A stretch of DNA of 64,000 bases from Namhaeicola litoreus (lineage in GTDB: Bacteria; Bacteroidota; Bacteroidia; Flavobacteriales; Flavobacteriaceae): assembly GCF_042679565.1 (NCBI RefSeq), contig NZ_JBHTMY010000002.1:310001-374000 (forward strand), in the 5' to 3' direction. Below, piece by piece: positions 7,242-18,100 of this stretch (positions within the stretch are counted from its first letter, which is position 1; every line of letters starts with the position of its first letter). The position numbers and the translations under genes were made by a program. The notes below the pieces were generated by a model, which was given only the letters and a program-made list of their open reading frames with translations, had not been told where the DNA came from and made no database searches.

Positions 7242-9908
7242 TTACAACGAATAGATTACCTTGAGCATCCAAATTCTAGGAATGATAAAAGTTCTTTGGT
7301 CTGTAATTAAATAATCTGAAAAAGTGTTTTGATATTTATAACGGGCATCCAATATATTAGTACCTGAGATGGTAAAACGCCAGGCGCTATCTTCTTTTTG
7401 ATAACTGAGGGATGCATTTGCATTTTCATAGCTATTCCTCTGACCCTTATAATTGGTATAAAAGAATTTTGAATAATCTGCCTCCAAGAAAAAGTCTTCC
7501 AAAAACCGATAGGTCAATAAAACATATGGCTTTTGGGTGCGAAATTCTGTATCAGAATAAATGGAAATATAATTATTGATAGAAAAATTGTAGCCTAATT
7601 CGATCTCTGGAAACTTATTGAAATTTGTTTTCAGAGATAAACCATAATTTTGACCTTCTGAAGCAACTTTGGAGAATTCATTATTGAGCTGTTGAAAATA
7701 ATCTGACCAAGAAACATCTACTTTTCCACTTAGTACAAATTTCCAAATATTCTTTCGAATGCCGGCATTGATACCCCACTGTGTTTCGGGTTGATCAAAT
7801 AGGACAGGCGATGAATAAAAATTGATACCATCTAAAACTACAGCATTTTTTACGCTTTCAATTTTTCGATTATACCGAATACTTCCATTGAGGATAATTC
7901 CTCTATATAAACTAAACTTCGTATACCACATTCTTGCAGCGTGATACAATCCATTTTCCAAATTTTCATTCCCTTTAAATACTGCGTTATAATTGCTAAG
8001 CAAAAAACGGTTGGCAAATTTGGGAGCATCTTCCCATGAACTTTTTAAATCGTATTTGAGATGGATCCTTTCAGATTTAGTGATTTCATAGGTGGTCAGA
8101 AAATCAGGGAGTAACACCCATTTATTATCATTTACTACAACCTGTTGACCTGCTTTCCAGTTGTAACGATGTGCAGAAATTCCATATTTAGCGGTTAAAT
8201 CTCCAATCCTAAACTTGTGCTGTACACCTACAAAAAAATCATTTAAACTAAACTCTAAATCGTTGCCAAATCCACCCTCATAAAAATCATTCTCTTCGCC
8301 GGAGTTGAGCAGCTGATATGTTTCAGTAAAATAATCCTCTTGCAATACATTATTTCCTATCGTAACATAGATGTGATTCCTATTGTTCAACACCCAATAA
8401 AATTTATACAAGGCATTGAGATGATGAATCTTAAGTTTTACAGTTTGTGACAGATCGTATAATTCTTGAGGTACGATGGGTAAAAGTCCTGGTAAAATTT
8501 CCTCATCAGAGATCCATTTTGAAAATGGATTGGTTCGATCATAGTTGTAATTTGCGGTAAAGGAGTGAGTGAACTGACCGCTAAATTTTTTGTGCCACTC
8601 AAAATTTTGTTTGAAACTAGTTCCTGAATTATTTAATTGTGTATCAAAATTATTCTCTCCGTCGAGCGTTTGGCTCAATATATGCTCATTAAAATTGTTT
8701 TTATTGAATTTAAAAAAACCTGAATACGATATATCTTCTCTAAATCCGGGTTTATAATCTACAGCGATTTTAGATAATAAAAACCGATCTGAGCTTTCAC
8801 CTTTGGCCAATTTTACCTCATTAACTATTGCATCGGGCTGGAGATATTGATTTAAATTTTCTTCCCTAAGAACCGTTTGAGTATCTGAAAAGATGGCATA
8901 TGCAGTTGCCTCTATTTTTTTACTGATCATCTGGCTAATATTAAAAGCTGCAAAATTATTTTTTGCTGCTTCGAAATCATTATTTCGTAAAAAATTAGAA
9001 AAATCGCTGTTAGAAAGTTTATAATATGAACCAGGTTCTAATAAAAGTTTGCCCATACCACCTTCAAAATTCATATAGTCTTTCAGCGTAAAGGATTTTA
9101 CACCTATATCATTGGCATCCCCTATTAAATTAACTTTTGTTTTTGGGCTGTAATAAAATAAACTCGGATGCATCAAATAGTGCTCATCTGTTCCTGCTCC
9201 CGCTTCTATATCCCCAAAAATAAATTTATTTTTATCTTGTTTAAGTTTGATATCGAGAGCCATTCTCTCTGAATCTGACAAGCCTTTTAAAAAGGAAACT
9301 CGATTATAGTTATCGATTACCTCCACCTCAGCTACTGCATCTGCCGGTATATTCTCTACACCCAACTTTGTACTTCCATCAAAAAACTTTTTCCCGTCAA
9401 CCAATAAATCAGTGACTCTTTTGCCGTTCACCAAAACATTGCCCTCACGGTCTACTTCAACGCCGGGTAGTTTTTGGAGTACCTGTTTTAGTTTTCGCTC
9501 CTGGCCATCTACAAATACATCTGTTTTAAACCGAATAGTATCTTCCTTTACCAATACAGGGGAATCATTTATTATTACGATTTCGTCCAAACGATCTGTA
9601 GAAACTTTAAGTTCAATATTTTTTTTTACATCTTCAATTAAACTTACCGAAAAAATTTCTTTTTGAAACCCAAGATAGGTAACATGAATGGTATAAGGAA
9701 AGCCTTTTTCTAGCCACAATGTATACCTACCTTGTTCATCAGAAATAGAGAAAGTCATAGCAAGATCTACACTATCAGGTTTGGCTAATACATTGGCATA
9801 GGGTAAAGGGCTATTTAATGAGTCTGTAATAAACCCGGATAAACTCACTTGAGCAACGCAGCAATTTACCCAAAACAAAACAACCAATAAAACCTCCCTA
9901 TTTGCCAA
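7242..9908 (-). CDS. Outer-membrane beta-barrel protein with N-terminal carboxypeptidase-regulatory-like domain
   Basis: An 888-residue TonB-receptor-like outer-membrane protein. After a signal peptide comes a CarboxypepD_reg-like beta-sandwich (about 20-105), then a plug-like region (about 115-220: LPGVEVDREGNVLVNG, LVDGKKFF), then a long strand-rich barrel ending in aromatic residues. It probably forms an outer-membrane channel or receptor. It lies downstream of two GLPGLI genes, a partnership seen repeatedly in Bacteroidota. The start is uncertain: the frame is open back to the stop of the neighbour at 9939, no ATG is available, and TTG at 9908 is used here. Another TTG about 20 bases downstream is preceded by GGGAGG. 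Confidence 0.85.
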   Translation of the reverse strand: MANREVLLVVLFWVNCCVAQVSLSGFITDSLNSPLPYANVLAKPDSVDLAMTFSISDEQGRYTLWLEKGFPYTIHVTYLGFQKEIFSVSLIEDVKKNIELKVSTDRLDEIVIINDSPVLVKEDTIRFKTDVFVDGQERKLKQVLQKLPGVEVDREGNVLVNGKRVTDLLVDGKKFFDGSTKLGVENIPADAVAEVEVIDNYNRVSFLKGLSDSERMALDIKLKQDKNKFIFGDIEAGAGTDEHYLMHPSLFYYSPKTKVNLIGDANDIGVKSFTLKDYMNFEGGMGKLLLEPGSYYKLSNSDFSNFLRNNDFEAAKNNFAAFNISQMISKKIEATAYAIFSDTQTVLREENLNQYLQPDAIVNEVKLAKGESSDRFLLSKIAVDYKPGFREDISYSGFFKFNKNNFNEHILSQTLDGENNFDTQLNNSGTSFKQNFEWHKKFSGQFTHSFTANYNYDRTNPFSKWISDEEILPGLLPIVPQELYDLSQTVKLKIHHLNALYKFYWVLNNRNHIYVTIGNNVLQEDYFTETYQLLNSGEENDFYEGGFGNDLEFSLNDFFVGVQHKFRIGDLTAKYGISAHRYNWKAGQQVVVNDNKWVLLPDFLTTYEITKSERIHLKYDLKSSWEDAPKFANRFLLSNYNAVFKGNENLENGLYHAARMWYTKFSLYRGIILNGSIRYNRKIESVKNAVVLDGINFYSSPVLFDQPETQWGINAGIRKNIWKFVLSGKVDVSWSDYFQQLNNEFSKVASEGQNYGLSLKTNFNKFPEIELGYNFSINNYISIYSDTEFRTQKPYVLLTYRFLEDFFLEADYSKFFYTNYKGQRNSYENANASLSYQKEDSAWRFTISGTNILDARYKYQNTFSDYLITDQRTFIIPRIWMLKVIYSL

Positions 9909-9938
9909 TGTTATAACCTTTAGCCTATCAATTCTTAT

Positions 9939-10661
9939 TTAACCTTTGGTCATATTTCTTCTTACTTTCATTTGCATTTCTTTCAAGTCCTCAGCAGTAA
10001 CCTTTTTACCTTCATTTGGTTTATCAATGGTTAGATCTTTTTCAAAATATCTTATTTCCTTTATACTTAAAGTATACCGATATTTGGTAGCTTCAACAAT
10101 AAGACCTGGCAGCCCCCCTAATCCTGCCGGACCAAAGGCTAATGGAATTTCTGGTGTAAACCAAACTACTATTTCTTGGTTATTATCACATCCGGCACAT
10201 GACAATATTGCTTTATAGCAATTATATTTCCCAATTCTTTTATGCTCATGTGTTATTTGCCAGTCCCTTCGCAAATTACCTTCAATAAGAAAAAGTTCAT
10301 TCATGGTTGTCAATTGATTCAAATTCTCATTTGTTTTGGTATTCTGGTAAAAAATTCCATTCGAAAATGTAAATTTTGATACATTAAAAGGAAAAGCTCC
10401 CTCTGAATCATCAATTGGTAAAGATTCTTCCACATCAAAATAGCTTTCATAAGCATTGAATTTCAATCTATACAAATGTAATCTGGCGTATTCAGCTGTT
10501 TTATCAGCCATCATTCTGGCGCTCATTTCATATTCATCCTTAGGTTCACCTTTAAATTTTTCGTACGAAAATGTATAGCTTACCTCTCCACTGTTTTGCG
10601 CTTTCAAACTTGCTGTGAGGAACATGGAAACGGTCATAAAAAGAGTAATTATTTTTTTCAT
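9939..10661 (-). CDS. GLPGLI family protein
   Basis: A 240-residue exported protein with a signal peptide (cleavage near LKAQN). It carries the family signature GPAGLGGLPGLIVEA at about residues 175-190 and a VVWFTPEIP block just before it. A CAGC pair lies near residue 156. GLPGLI proteins are periplasmic or surface proteins of unknown function typical of Bacteroidota. The gene is followed after about 30 bases by the outer-membrane barrel gene and preceded by a second GLPGLI gene, so the three probably form one operon. Confidence 0.93.
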   Translation of the reverse strand: MKKIITLFMTVSMFLTASLKAQNSGEVSYTFSYEKFKGEPKDEYEMSARMMADKTAEYARLHLYRLKFNAYESYFDVEESLPIDDSEGAFPFNVSKFTFSNGIFYQNTKTNENLNQLTTMNELFLIEGNLRRDWQITHEHKRIGKYNCYKAILSCAGCDNNQEIVVWFTPEIPLAFGPAGLGGLPGLIVEATKYRYTLSIKEIRYFEKDLTIDKPNEGKKVTAEDLKEMQMKVRRNMTKG

Positions 10662-10787
10662 GTAGATATAGATGATTGAATATTTTTAGAAAAGATAATG
10701 TACAATTACAACCCGTTGTCCAAAGACATAATATTAGATAGCATCATTAAATCAAATAAGCACTAATTGTTCAAATTAGACGTTTAT

Positions 10788-11510
10788 TTATTGCTCTTTT
10801 AATTCTTTAAAAGCCTTATTTGCTAAGGCATCAAATTCCTTTTCAGTTATTGGAATGATTTTCTCAGGTATTTTAATCGGCTTAATTTTTTTGTTCAATT
10901 CTACTTTTTTTGCCTCATATTTTAATCTGTTCTCTCCTTCTTCTAACTGCAAAATTAATCCCGGCAATCCATGATATCCCTTCGGACCAATGGGAATAGG
11001 CAAGTCTGGGGCATACCAGGCAACCACCTCTATCTCTTCCTGCTTATTGTTTCTCAATTGTCTAATTACTTTTGTTTTAGCTTTGTAACAAACGTAGTTG
11101 AGAATCTTTTTGGTTTCATTCTCTAAATTCCAGTCAAAGGATGGTGATAATTCAACGAGGAATTGTTCTCCTTCAAATTCAAAAAATTTAAAATTCTTTT
11201 TATGCCGTAAATCATAAAAATAAATATCATCAGTTCCGCAAATAATATTGGCTATTTTTCTTGCTGGACTAACAACATCCAACTCCATGTCTTGTGCATT
11301 TTTAAATACCGCAAGATTCTCAGAGAAGGTTAATTCAGATTCGATTGTTGAAATTTCAAGATAGACACGCTTCATTAAATCTGAAACCATTACCGAATCT
11401 GTCTTTTCTTTTTTAACTGAATTTAATTTAACGGCATAGGTAATATTGCCCTGAGAAAAACAGGGCGATATTACCATTATTGCGATAATAAAATTGAGGA
11501 TTCCTTTCAT
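10788..11510 (-). CDS. GLPGLI family protein (second copy)
   Basis: A 240-residue exported protein with the signature GPKGYHGLPGLILQL at about residues 178-192, preceded by VVAWYAPDLP. The start is set at ATG 11510, which gives a clean signal peptide (KGILNFIIAIMVISPCFSQ); an upstream in-frame TTG would add eight residues. It resembles its neighbour in layout but is clearly diverged. The stop of a Cys-rich small reading frame lies only 6 bases upstream, suggesting co-transcription. Function unknown. Confidence 0.92.
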   Translation of the reverse strand: MKGILNFIIAIMVISPCFSQGNITYAVKLNSVKKEKTDSVMVSDLMKRVYLEISTIESELTFSENLAVFKNAQDMELDVVSPARKIANIICGTDDIYFYDLRHKKNFKFFEFEGEQFLVELSPSFDWNLENETKKILNYVCYKAKTKVIRQLRNNKQEEIEVVAWYAPDLPIPIGPKGYHGLPGLILQLEEGENRLKYEAKKVELNKKIKPIKIPEKIIPITEKEFDALANKAFKELKEQ

Positions 11511-11515
11511 TTTTA

Positions 11516-11760
11516 TCAATAAAATAAACCACAACCATTCGAAGACTCATATAAACAATAACAATCTGCATAAGCTTGATTCAAAAAATTTGTAGCACCC
11601 CCGCCACTCAATTCAAAATGTTCATTTTCAAACATTGTTAACTCTGCTATAGCAACATCAAAACAATCTTGCATTACTTTTTGATTGTTTGAATTCTCAT
11701 TCGCAATGGATGTACCAAACCAAACATCAACACTGAAAGTATAAATAATAATTTTTTCAT
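11516..11760 (-). pseudogene. Probable frameshifted small Cys-rich secreted protein
   Basis: Reading the minus strand, ATG at 11758-11760 opens a signal-peptide-like segment (MKKLLFILSVLMFG) that soon ends at a stop. An overlapping frame, open from upstream, continues with DVWFGTSIANENSNNQ and ends in a polar Cys-rich tail (FELSGGGATNFLNQ, then ADCYCLYESSNGCGLFY) at TGA 11516-11518. Joining the two by one frameshift near codon 10 gives a coherent exported peptide of about 75 residues. Its stop is 6 bases from the start of the GLPGLI gene, as expected for an operon member. Alternatively only the 52-residue part from the internal ATG is translated. Not recognised as a known family. Confidence 0.4.
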
Positions 11761-12245
11761 TTTTCTGGCATCCATTATTGCTTTTATGTTATCGTGTATT
11801 TTCCTTGACATAAGCAATCGGGAAGGTTCTTTGTCCTTTTTTAATTATTTATAATAATTTAAAGTATATGTAATGTTTTTATCACTTATACTAATAATTT
11901 ATTACATATATTATACTAATTTATTTAAAAAAAACAAAAAGTAAACTTCTATAAATAAAAAAACTATAATTTCATGGTTTATTGGTAGTAAAATCCCTGA
12001 AAATAGGGAGATGTTGATGAAGCATTGTTGTGAAAAAGCTAGACTTTGTACAACCCTTGAGAGTTTTTCAATATATTTTTGAAGGAGGAGGTTAAATCAT
12101 CTCATACAAACCTCTCGATATGCATGCGCCTTGGAGAAATAATCCCGATCCTCAGGATCACTCGAGGTGACACAATTGTCAGTTCTAGTGCCAGGTAAAG
12201 GTTGATCGAGAACCCGTTTTACTTCTCGTGAAGAGAATTAAAAAC
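11761..12245. other. Intergenic region, very AT-rich, with a dispersed repeat
   Basis: A 485-base gap between the nad operon end and the GLPGLI operon. Positions 11840-11950 are extremely AT-rich and are the likely promoter region of the minus-strand GLPGLI operon, but I see no clear TAnnTTTG box. The nadB-proximal part contains repeat copy B (12110-12213). No coding frame is convincing. Confidence 0.5.
12110..12213. repeat. Dispersed intergenic repeat, copy B
   Basis: Matches copy A at 7019-7170 in several blocks (CCTCTCGATAT; AATCCCGATCCTC.GGATCAC; GGTGACA.AATTGTCAGTTC; GGTTGATCGAGAAC). Between the first two blocks it carries about 16 extra bases absent from copy A. It lies immediately downstream of nadB. 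Confidence 0.6.
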
Positions 12246-13811
12246 CTACAAATTATCCAAACTGTAAAAAGCGCCTTTGTTTTCTTTTCTTTTAAGCGAA
12301 AATTTCACGATCAAATAAGCCACTGCGATCAGGTTTCTGAGTTCGCAAAGTTGCGGCGACAATTTAGATTTGGCATACACTTTTTCGGTGTCTGTATACA
12401 AATAAAGCAGATGGTCCAGGGCTTTTTCCAAACGCTCATCAGAGCGGACGATGGCAACCAAATCTGTCATGATGTTTTGTACGGTTTTGCGGTTGTGTGA
12501 GATCAATACCTTTTCTTTGGGAACCGTGGTTCCTTCTTCATCCCATTCAGGAATGGCCAACATAATTTTCTCTGCTTCCTGCGGCATATTCGTGATGATG
12601 TCCTCAGCGATCCTGTTACCGTAGACCAACGCTTCCAGCAGAGAGTTAGACGCCAACCTGTTCGCTCCATGCAAACCTGAACAGGAACACTCACCGCAAG
12701 CATATAAATTGTGAAGAGAGGTTTTTCCGTTTTTGTCTATGACCACTCCCCCCATCATATAATGTTGGGCGGGGACCACAGGAATATATTGTGTGCTTAC
12801 ATCGATCCCTATACTTTTACATTTTTCATAAATATTAGGAAAATGATTGATGAATTTTTCAGCATCGAGGTGGGTACAATCTAAATAAACAAATCGATCT
12901 CCTGTTTTAATTAACTCTGAATTAATCGCGCGAGAAACAATATCTCTGGGTGCTAATTCTGCTCTTTCGTCGATCTCGAGCATAAACCTCTCCCCTTTGG
13001 CATTGCGCAAATAAGCGCCAAAACCTCTTACGGCTTCTGAGATCAAAAAGGCCGGACTTACCCCCGGCTGATACAAAGCCGTGGGATGAAACTGAACAAA
13101 CTCCATGTCTTTTACCGCAACCTTTGCCCGGTAAGCCATGGCAATGCCATCTCCTGTAGCAATCACCGGATTCGTGGTAGCCGCATAGACCTGCCCCACG
13201 CCACCGGTTGTTAAAATGGTGGTTTTTGATAAAAAAGTATCGATTTGATTGGTTTTTTGATCGAGTACATAGGCGCCAAAACAAGACGAAATATCCCTTT
13301 GTTTACCTTTCAGATGGTGTTCTGTAATTAAATCGATGGCAAAATGATAGGGCAAAAGGGTGATGTTAGGCAGTGATTCAACCTGTTGCAAAAGGGTTCG
13401 CTCTATCTCAAAACCGGTAATGTCTTTGTGGTGTAAAATGCGATGAGCCGAATGCCCTCCTTCTTTTCCCAAATCAATTTCTCCCGATTCGTTGATGTCG
13501 AATTCTGCTCCCCAGCGGATCAATTGCTCCATGGCTTCAGGCGCATCTTCTATGACCATTTTTACCACCTCCAGATCATTCTCATGGTCGCCGGCCACCA
13601 TGGTATCATTGATGTGGTCATTAAAAGAATCCAACTTGTCCCAAACCGCAGCAACTCCACCTTGTGCGTATTTGGTATTCGACTCGCTTTCATGTGCTTT
13701 GGTCACAACAAACACCTGTTTATTAGGCAATGCCCGCGCAGATTTAATGGCCACGGTCAAACCCGCAACACCCGATCCTAAAATTAAAAGGTCTGATTGA
13801 ATAATACTCAT
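12246..13811 (-). CDS. nadB: L-aspartate oxidase
   Basis: A 521-residue flavoprotein that oxidises L-aspartate to iminoaspartate, the first step of de novo NAD synthesis. The FAD dinucleotide-binding motif LGSGVAGL is at residues 11-18. Typical blocks follow: SNTKYAQGGVAAV, FVQFHPTALY, GMAMAYRAK-like segment and YMMGGVVIDKNG, and near the end of the flavin domain GECSCSGLHGANRLASNSLLE. The C-terminal helical domain is full length. Its ATG directly abuts the nadA stop codon, so the two are translated from one message. Cytoplasmic. Confidence 0.97.
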   Translation of the reverse strand: MSIIQSDLLILGSGVAGLTVAIKSARALPNKQVFVVTKAHESESNTKYAQGGVAAVWDKLDSFNDHINDTMVAGDHENDLEVVKMVIEDAPEAMEQLIRWGAEFDINESGEIDLGKEGGHSAHRILHHKDITGFEIERTLLQQVESLPNITLLPYHFAIDLITEHHLKGKQRDISSCFGAYVLDQKTNQIDTFLSKTTILTTGGVGQVYAATTNPVIATGDGIAMAYRAKVAVKDMEFVQFHPTALYQPGVSPAFLISEAVRGFGAYLRNAKGERFMLEIDERAELAPRDIVSRAINSELIKTGDRFVYLDCTHLDAEKFINHFPNIYEKCKSIGIDVSTQYIPVVPAQHYMMGGVVIDKNGKTSLHNLYACGECSCSGLHGANRLASNSLLEALVYGNRIAEDIITNMPQEAEKIMLAIPEWDEEGTTVPKEKVLISHNRKTVQNIMTDLVAIVRSDERLEKALDHLLYLYTDTEKVYAKSKLSPQLCELRNLIAVAYLIVKFSLKRKENKGAFYSLDNL

Positions 13812-14816
13812 TTATCTGGCTGAAATTTCTAACATTCTTTGGATTGGGATCAATGCTTTTTTCTGAATTTCTTCAGGCACATTCACTTCAGGCATCTCGT
13901 GCTCCATACACAAATACAATTTTTTCATCGTATTCATTTTCATATACGGGCACTCGCTGCAAGCACAAGTATTGTCTTCGTGGGAAGGTGCTGGTATCAG
14001 CTTTTTATCGGGAACTTCTTTTTGCATTTCATGTAAAATACCCGCCTCTGTGGCCACAATAAATTCTTTCGCCGGACTGTTTTTGGCATAATTGATCAAG
14101 CCCGATGTAGAACCGATGTATTCAGCCGTTTTTAAGATATGGTCTTCAGATTCAGGGTGTGCGATGATCTTTGCCGTTGGATGTTCTTTATAGGTATTCA
14201 ACAATTTATCAATAGAAAAAGCTTCGTGTACGATACAGGCCCCATCCCACAACAACATTTCTCTTCCGGTCTCTTTCTGGATCCAGGCACCCAAGTTTTT
14301 GTCAGGAGCAAAAATGATCGGCTGGTCTAAAGGCACAGAATCGACAATCTTTTTGGCATTGGAAGAAGTACAACAAATATCACTGATGGCTTTTACTTCT
14401 GCAGAAGTGTTGACATACGTTATGACAATATGATCTGGATGTTTGTCTTTTAATGCTTTCAAATCTTTCGCCTCGCAAGATTCTGCCAAAGAACAGCCCG
14501 CATTAAAATCGGGTAAGATCACCTTTTTCTTAGGATTCAATATTTTGGCTGTCTCTGCCATAAAATGTACCCCGGCAAAAACGATCAAATCTGCATCAAC
14601 TTCAGCTGCTTTATATGACAACTGTAAACTATCGCCTACAAAGTCTGCAATATCCTGAATCGCAGGCTCTTGATAGTAATGCGCCAAAATGACGGCATTC
14701 TTTTCTTTTTTTAACCTCTTTATTTCTTCGACATAATCTATGTCTTTTGGGGTCTCTATGTCCAAAAATCCTTTGGTGTAAACCTTTTCTTTTGCCTGGC
14801 TAAAATCTGTGCTCAT
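13812..14816 (-). CDS. nadA: Quinolinate synthase
   Basis: A 334-residue [4Fe-4S] enzyme that condenses iminoaspartate (from NadB) with dihydroxyacetone phosphate to quinolinate. Diagnostic blocks are AHYYQEPAIQDIADFVGDSL, FAGVHFMAETAKIL, GCSLAESC, TYVNTSAEVKA, CTSSNA and the C-terminal CACSECPYMKMN. Conserved Cys residues for the cluster are present in the GCSL, CIVHE and CSECPYM segments. ATG 14816 is preferred to an in-frame TTG 14 codons upstream; it has an A/G-rich leader. First gene of the nadA-nadB operon. Confidence 0.97.
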   Translation of the reverse strand: MSTDFSQAKEKVYTKGFLDIETPKDIDYVEEIKRLKKEKNAVILAHYYQEPAIQDIADFVGDSLQLSYKAAEVDADLIVFAGVHFMAETAKILNPKKKVILPDFNAGCSLAESCEAKDLKALKDKHPDHIVITYVNTSAEVKAISDICCTSSNAKKIVDSVPLDQPIIFAPDKNLGAWIQKETGREMLLWDGACIVHEAFSIDKLLNTYKEHPTAKIIAHPESEDHILKTAEYIGSTSGLINYAKNSPAKEFIVATEAGILHEMQKEVPDKKLIPAPSHEDNTCACSECPYMKMNTMKKLYLCMEHEMPEVNVPEEIQKKALIPIQRMLEISAR

Positions 14817-14836
14817 TTTTTCTTTTTTGTACCTAA

Positions 14837-14844
14837 CAAATTTA
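14837..14844 (-). promoter_or_regulatory. Possible -7 promoter box for nadAB
   Basis: The minus strand reads TAAATTTG, an exact match to the Bacteroidota consensus TAnnTTTG, about 20 bases upstream of the nadA ATG. No good TTTG -33 box lies at the expected distance, so this is tentative. The rest of the 330-base gap up to 15146, shared with the divergent hybrid regulator gene, shows no other clear signal. Confidence 0.35.
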
Positions 14845-15146
14845 ATGTTTTTAATCAAAACTGTTTGGATTTCAAGAATAATGCCAAAAAGATAAGTCGT
14901 AAAAACAACAAGGACTGCCTGCTATAGGTTTTGATCAATTGGATTATTCTTTCTATTCGATTCAAAAAAATTGTACATTTAGCTGATTTGTAATTGAATA
15001 ACCGGAAGCGTTATACCGGTTTGGAATAACTGATCAAATAATCAAACTATGAACCTTCTACTTCAAGTCAATTGCTTTTCTTGTGCGAAAATGCGCATGT
15101 TTTTATCAGTAACCGAAAGTGGTCTAATCAAAACTGGCCCTTGAAT

Positions 15147-18100
15147 ATGGATGAATTAAATATAGGTGTTCAGAAATGCACGAAGGATCGAAGAATAAGA
15201 TCCTCCCGCCTAAGGTTAACAGTAAATCTATTTCTTACTCTGCTAGGCTTTTGTTCTGCGATTTTCTCCCAGGGCATTCGCTTTAAACACCTCAACATCA
15301 ACGATGGTTTATCGCAAAATGCTGTTTTTGCTATCACCCAAGACAAAGAGGGGTTTATGTGGTTTGGCACCAAAGACGGATTAAATAAATACGACGGCTA
15401 TAAATTTACCGTATACCAACACGATCCGAACAATCAAATGTCTTTAGATGCCAATTATATCAAGTCACTTTATTGCGACAAACAAGGTGTTTTATGGGTT
15501 GGAACAGAAAGTGGCATGCTCAATCGCTTTGATAAGAAAAGTAATTCCTTTCTCAGAATTAAGCTTCCCCTTGCTGATGGATCCGGTGATAATCATTTTG
15601 AAATCAAAACGATCAATGAAGATGTTTCCGGAAATATTTGGGTAGGAACAAGGGACAATGGTCTATTTCAAATTTCTGTCTCTGCGAAAAATACAGATGA
15701 TTATCAGGTAGAACAGATTCACAATGTAAAAGATGGACTTTACCCTTTAAGCCATAACACCATTCGAGATATTTATGCCGATGAAAAAGGTTATTTATGG
15801 ATTGGAACCAATGTAGGATTAAATCGGTTAAACATTGAGACCAAAGAAATAAAATCTTTTTATTTAGACGTTAAAAAACCAGAAGCACCGAAGAGTAACT
15901 CAGATCTTTCTATAACATGTATCTATGGAAATAATGATGGTTATTTGTGGCTGGGTACCTTAACAGGCTTGGTGAAATTTGATACTTCAAACTTTAAATA
16001 TAAAGTATACCCTCATCATTTAAGTGTTTTTCGATATGGCTGGGGAGAAATTACGGAAATTATTGAAGATAAAGATCATGATCTGTGGTTGGCTACCTCA
16101 GCTGAATTAATGCGTTTTAATCCAATTACCGAAAAATACACTTCTTACAAACACGATGCTTATCAAGATGAATCGCTAAGTTTTAATAGTGTTTCTAGTT
16201 TGTTTTTAGACCGATCTCATATCATTTGGATAGGAACCACTGGCATGGGCATAGATTATTATGACCCCAAAGCGCATCATTTTTTACTCCTGAGAACGAA
16301 AAACGGAGAAAACTCGAGAATTTCATCATTTTCTATCACGTCAATACTAGAAGAAAACGACCGATATGTTTGGGTGAGCGGTGAAGTTCTTTACCGATGG
16401 GATAGGGAAACAGGAAAAATTCAAAGTTTTGAAGGCGATTCTAATGAACCATACCGATTTGGGAATACTGCTGCTTGGTCTATGATAAAAAGCAAGGACG
16501 GGAACTTATGGTTTTCGAGCACAACAGGAATTTATAAATATGACCCAAAAACTGGAAAGTCTACCAATTTTAGATACAGTCCGGATGATCCGAATGGCGT
16601 TCCTCAAAAAGATGTCTATCTCATTTATGAAGACCTCGAGCAAAACTTATGGATTGTGACAGAAAATTTCTTGAGTAAAATGATCGATCGGGAAAATGGT
16701 GTATTTACACATTTTCGTTACCTCAATGGTCCGGAATTTAATGTGTATGTAAGACCCGTGTTGCTAGATGAAGGAATTGGAAAAATGTGGCTGGGAAGCA
16801 AACATGGATTGTTATTGTTCGATAAAAAAACGGAGACTTTTGAGGCCTTGATCAATCAACCCGAAAATCCAAATAGTTTAATCAATAATCACGTAAAAAG
16901 TCTTTGCCAAGATCCGATAGATCCGGAAAAGTTTTTATGGATTGGCACTTCAGGCGGACTAGAATTATACGATAAAGAACAAAAAACATTTTCTCATTTT
17001 ACAGAAAAAGATGGGCTGCCAAACAATGTGATTTACGGCATCTTACCCGATCCTCCTCATCACCTATGGCTAAGCACGAACAAAGGCCTGTCCAAATTTA
17101 ATCTCGAAGAAAAAAGATTTAGAAATTTTGATGTGCAAGACGGACTCCAAAGTAACGAATTTAATACCGGAGCCTATTTTAGAAGCGAAAAAGGAGAACT
17201 GTTCTTTGGCGGAATTAATGGCCTTAACTATTTTATTCCAGGGCAAATAAAAAATAATGCGTACATACCACCCATCGCTTTTACTGGCTTAAAAGTCTAC
17301 AGCGAAAGTTCTGATACCAACAAACAAAACTTTTTTACAGATATTTCCTTGTACGATAAGAATTCACTCACCTTTAATAACAAAGACGGTATTATTACCT
17401 TTGAGTTTTCTGCCCTGGATTTTTCTTCTCCTAAAAAAAATCAATATGCCTATAAACTGGATAAACTTCACGAGGATTGGATTTATATTAACAACCAGAA
17501 TACGGCCACATTTACAAATTTACCTTCAGGAAATTACACATTTCATGTAAAGGGAAGTAACAATGACGGAGTTTGGAATGAAGCCGGAATCTCAATTCCG
17601 ATCAAAGTCTTACCGCATTGGTCGGGTACTTGGTGGGCCTATGCATTATACGCCATACTTTTATTTTCATTGCTGTCTTTCATTAGAAATCGAGAGATGA
17701 AAAGATTGGCTATCAAAAATCAATTGGGATTAGAACGCATTGAATCAGACAGTTTGCGAGAATTAGATCAATTAAAATCGCAGTTTTTTACAAATATTTC
17801 CCATGAATTTAGAACGCCCCTAACTCTCATAGCAGGACAAACTGAAAATTTATTGGAAGAACTTCAGTCGACAGAAAATGTACATAAAGTTCAAAGAATT
17901 TCTCAAAACGCTAAGAGGATCATGCAACTCATCAACCAAATTATGGATTTGGCCAAATTAGAGGCAGGAAAAATGAATTTGTATAAAGAGCAGGAAAATA
18001 TAGTCCTCTATTTAAAAAATCTCTTCTTTTCATTCGAATCTATCGCAGAACAAAAAGATATCAATCTGATTTTTATCTCAGATGAAAATGATATTCAGGT

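Noticed and set aside
12922..13800. Open frames antisense to or in other frames of nadB
   Set aside because: nadB is unambiguous over its full length; the others are shadows.
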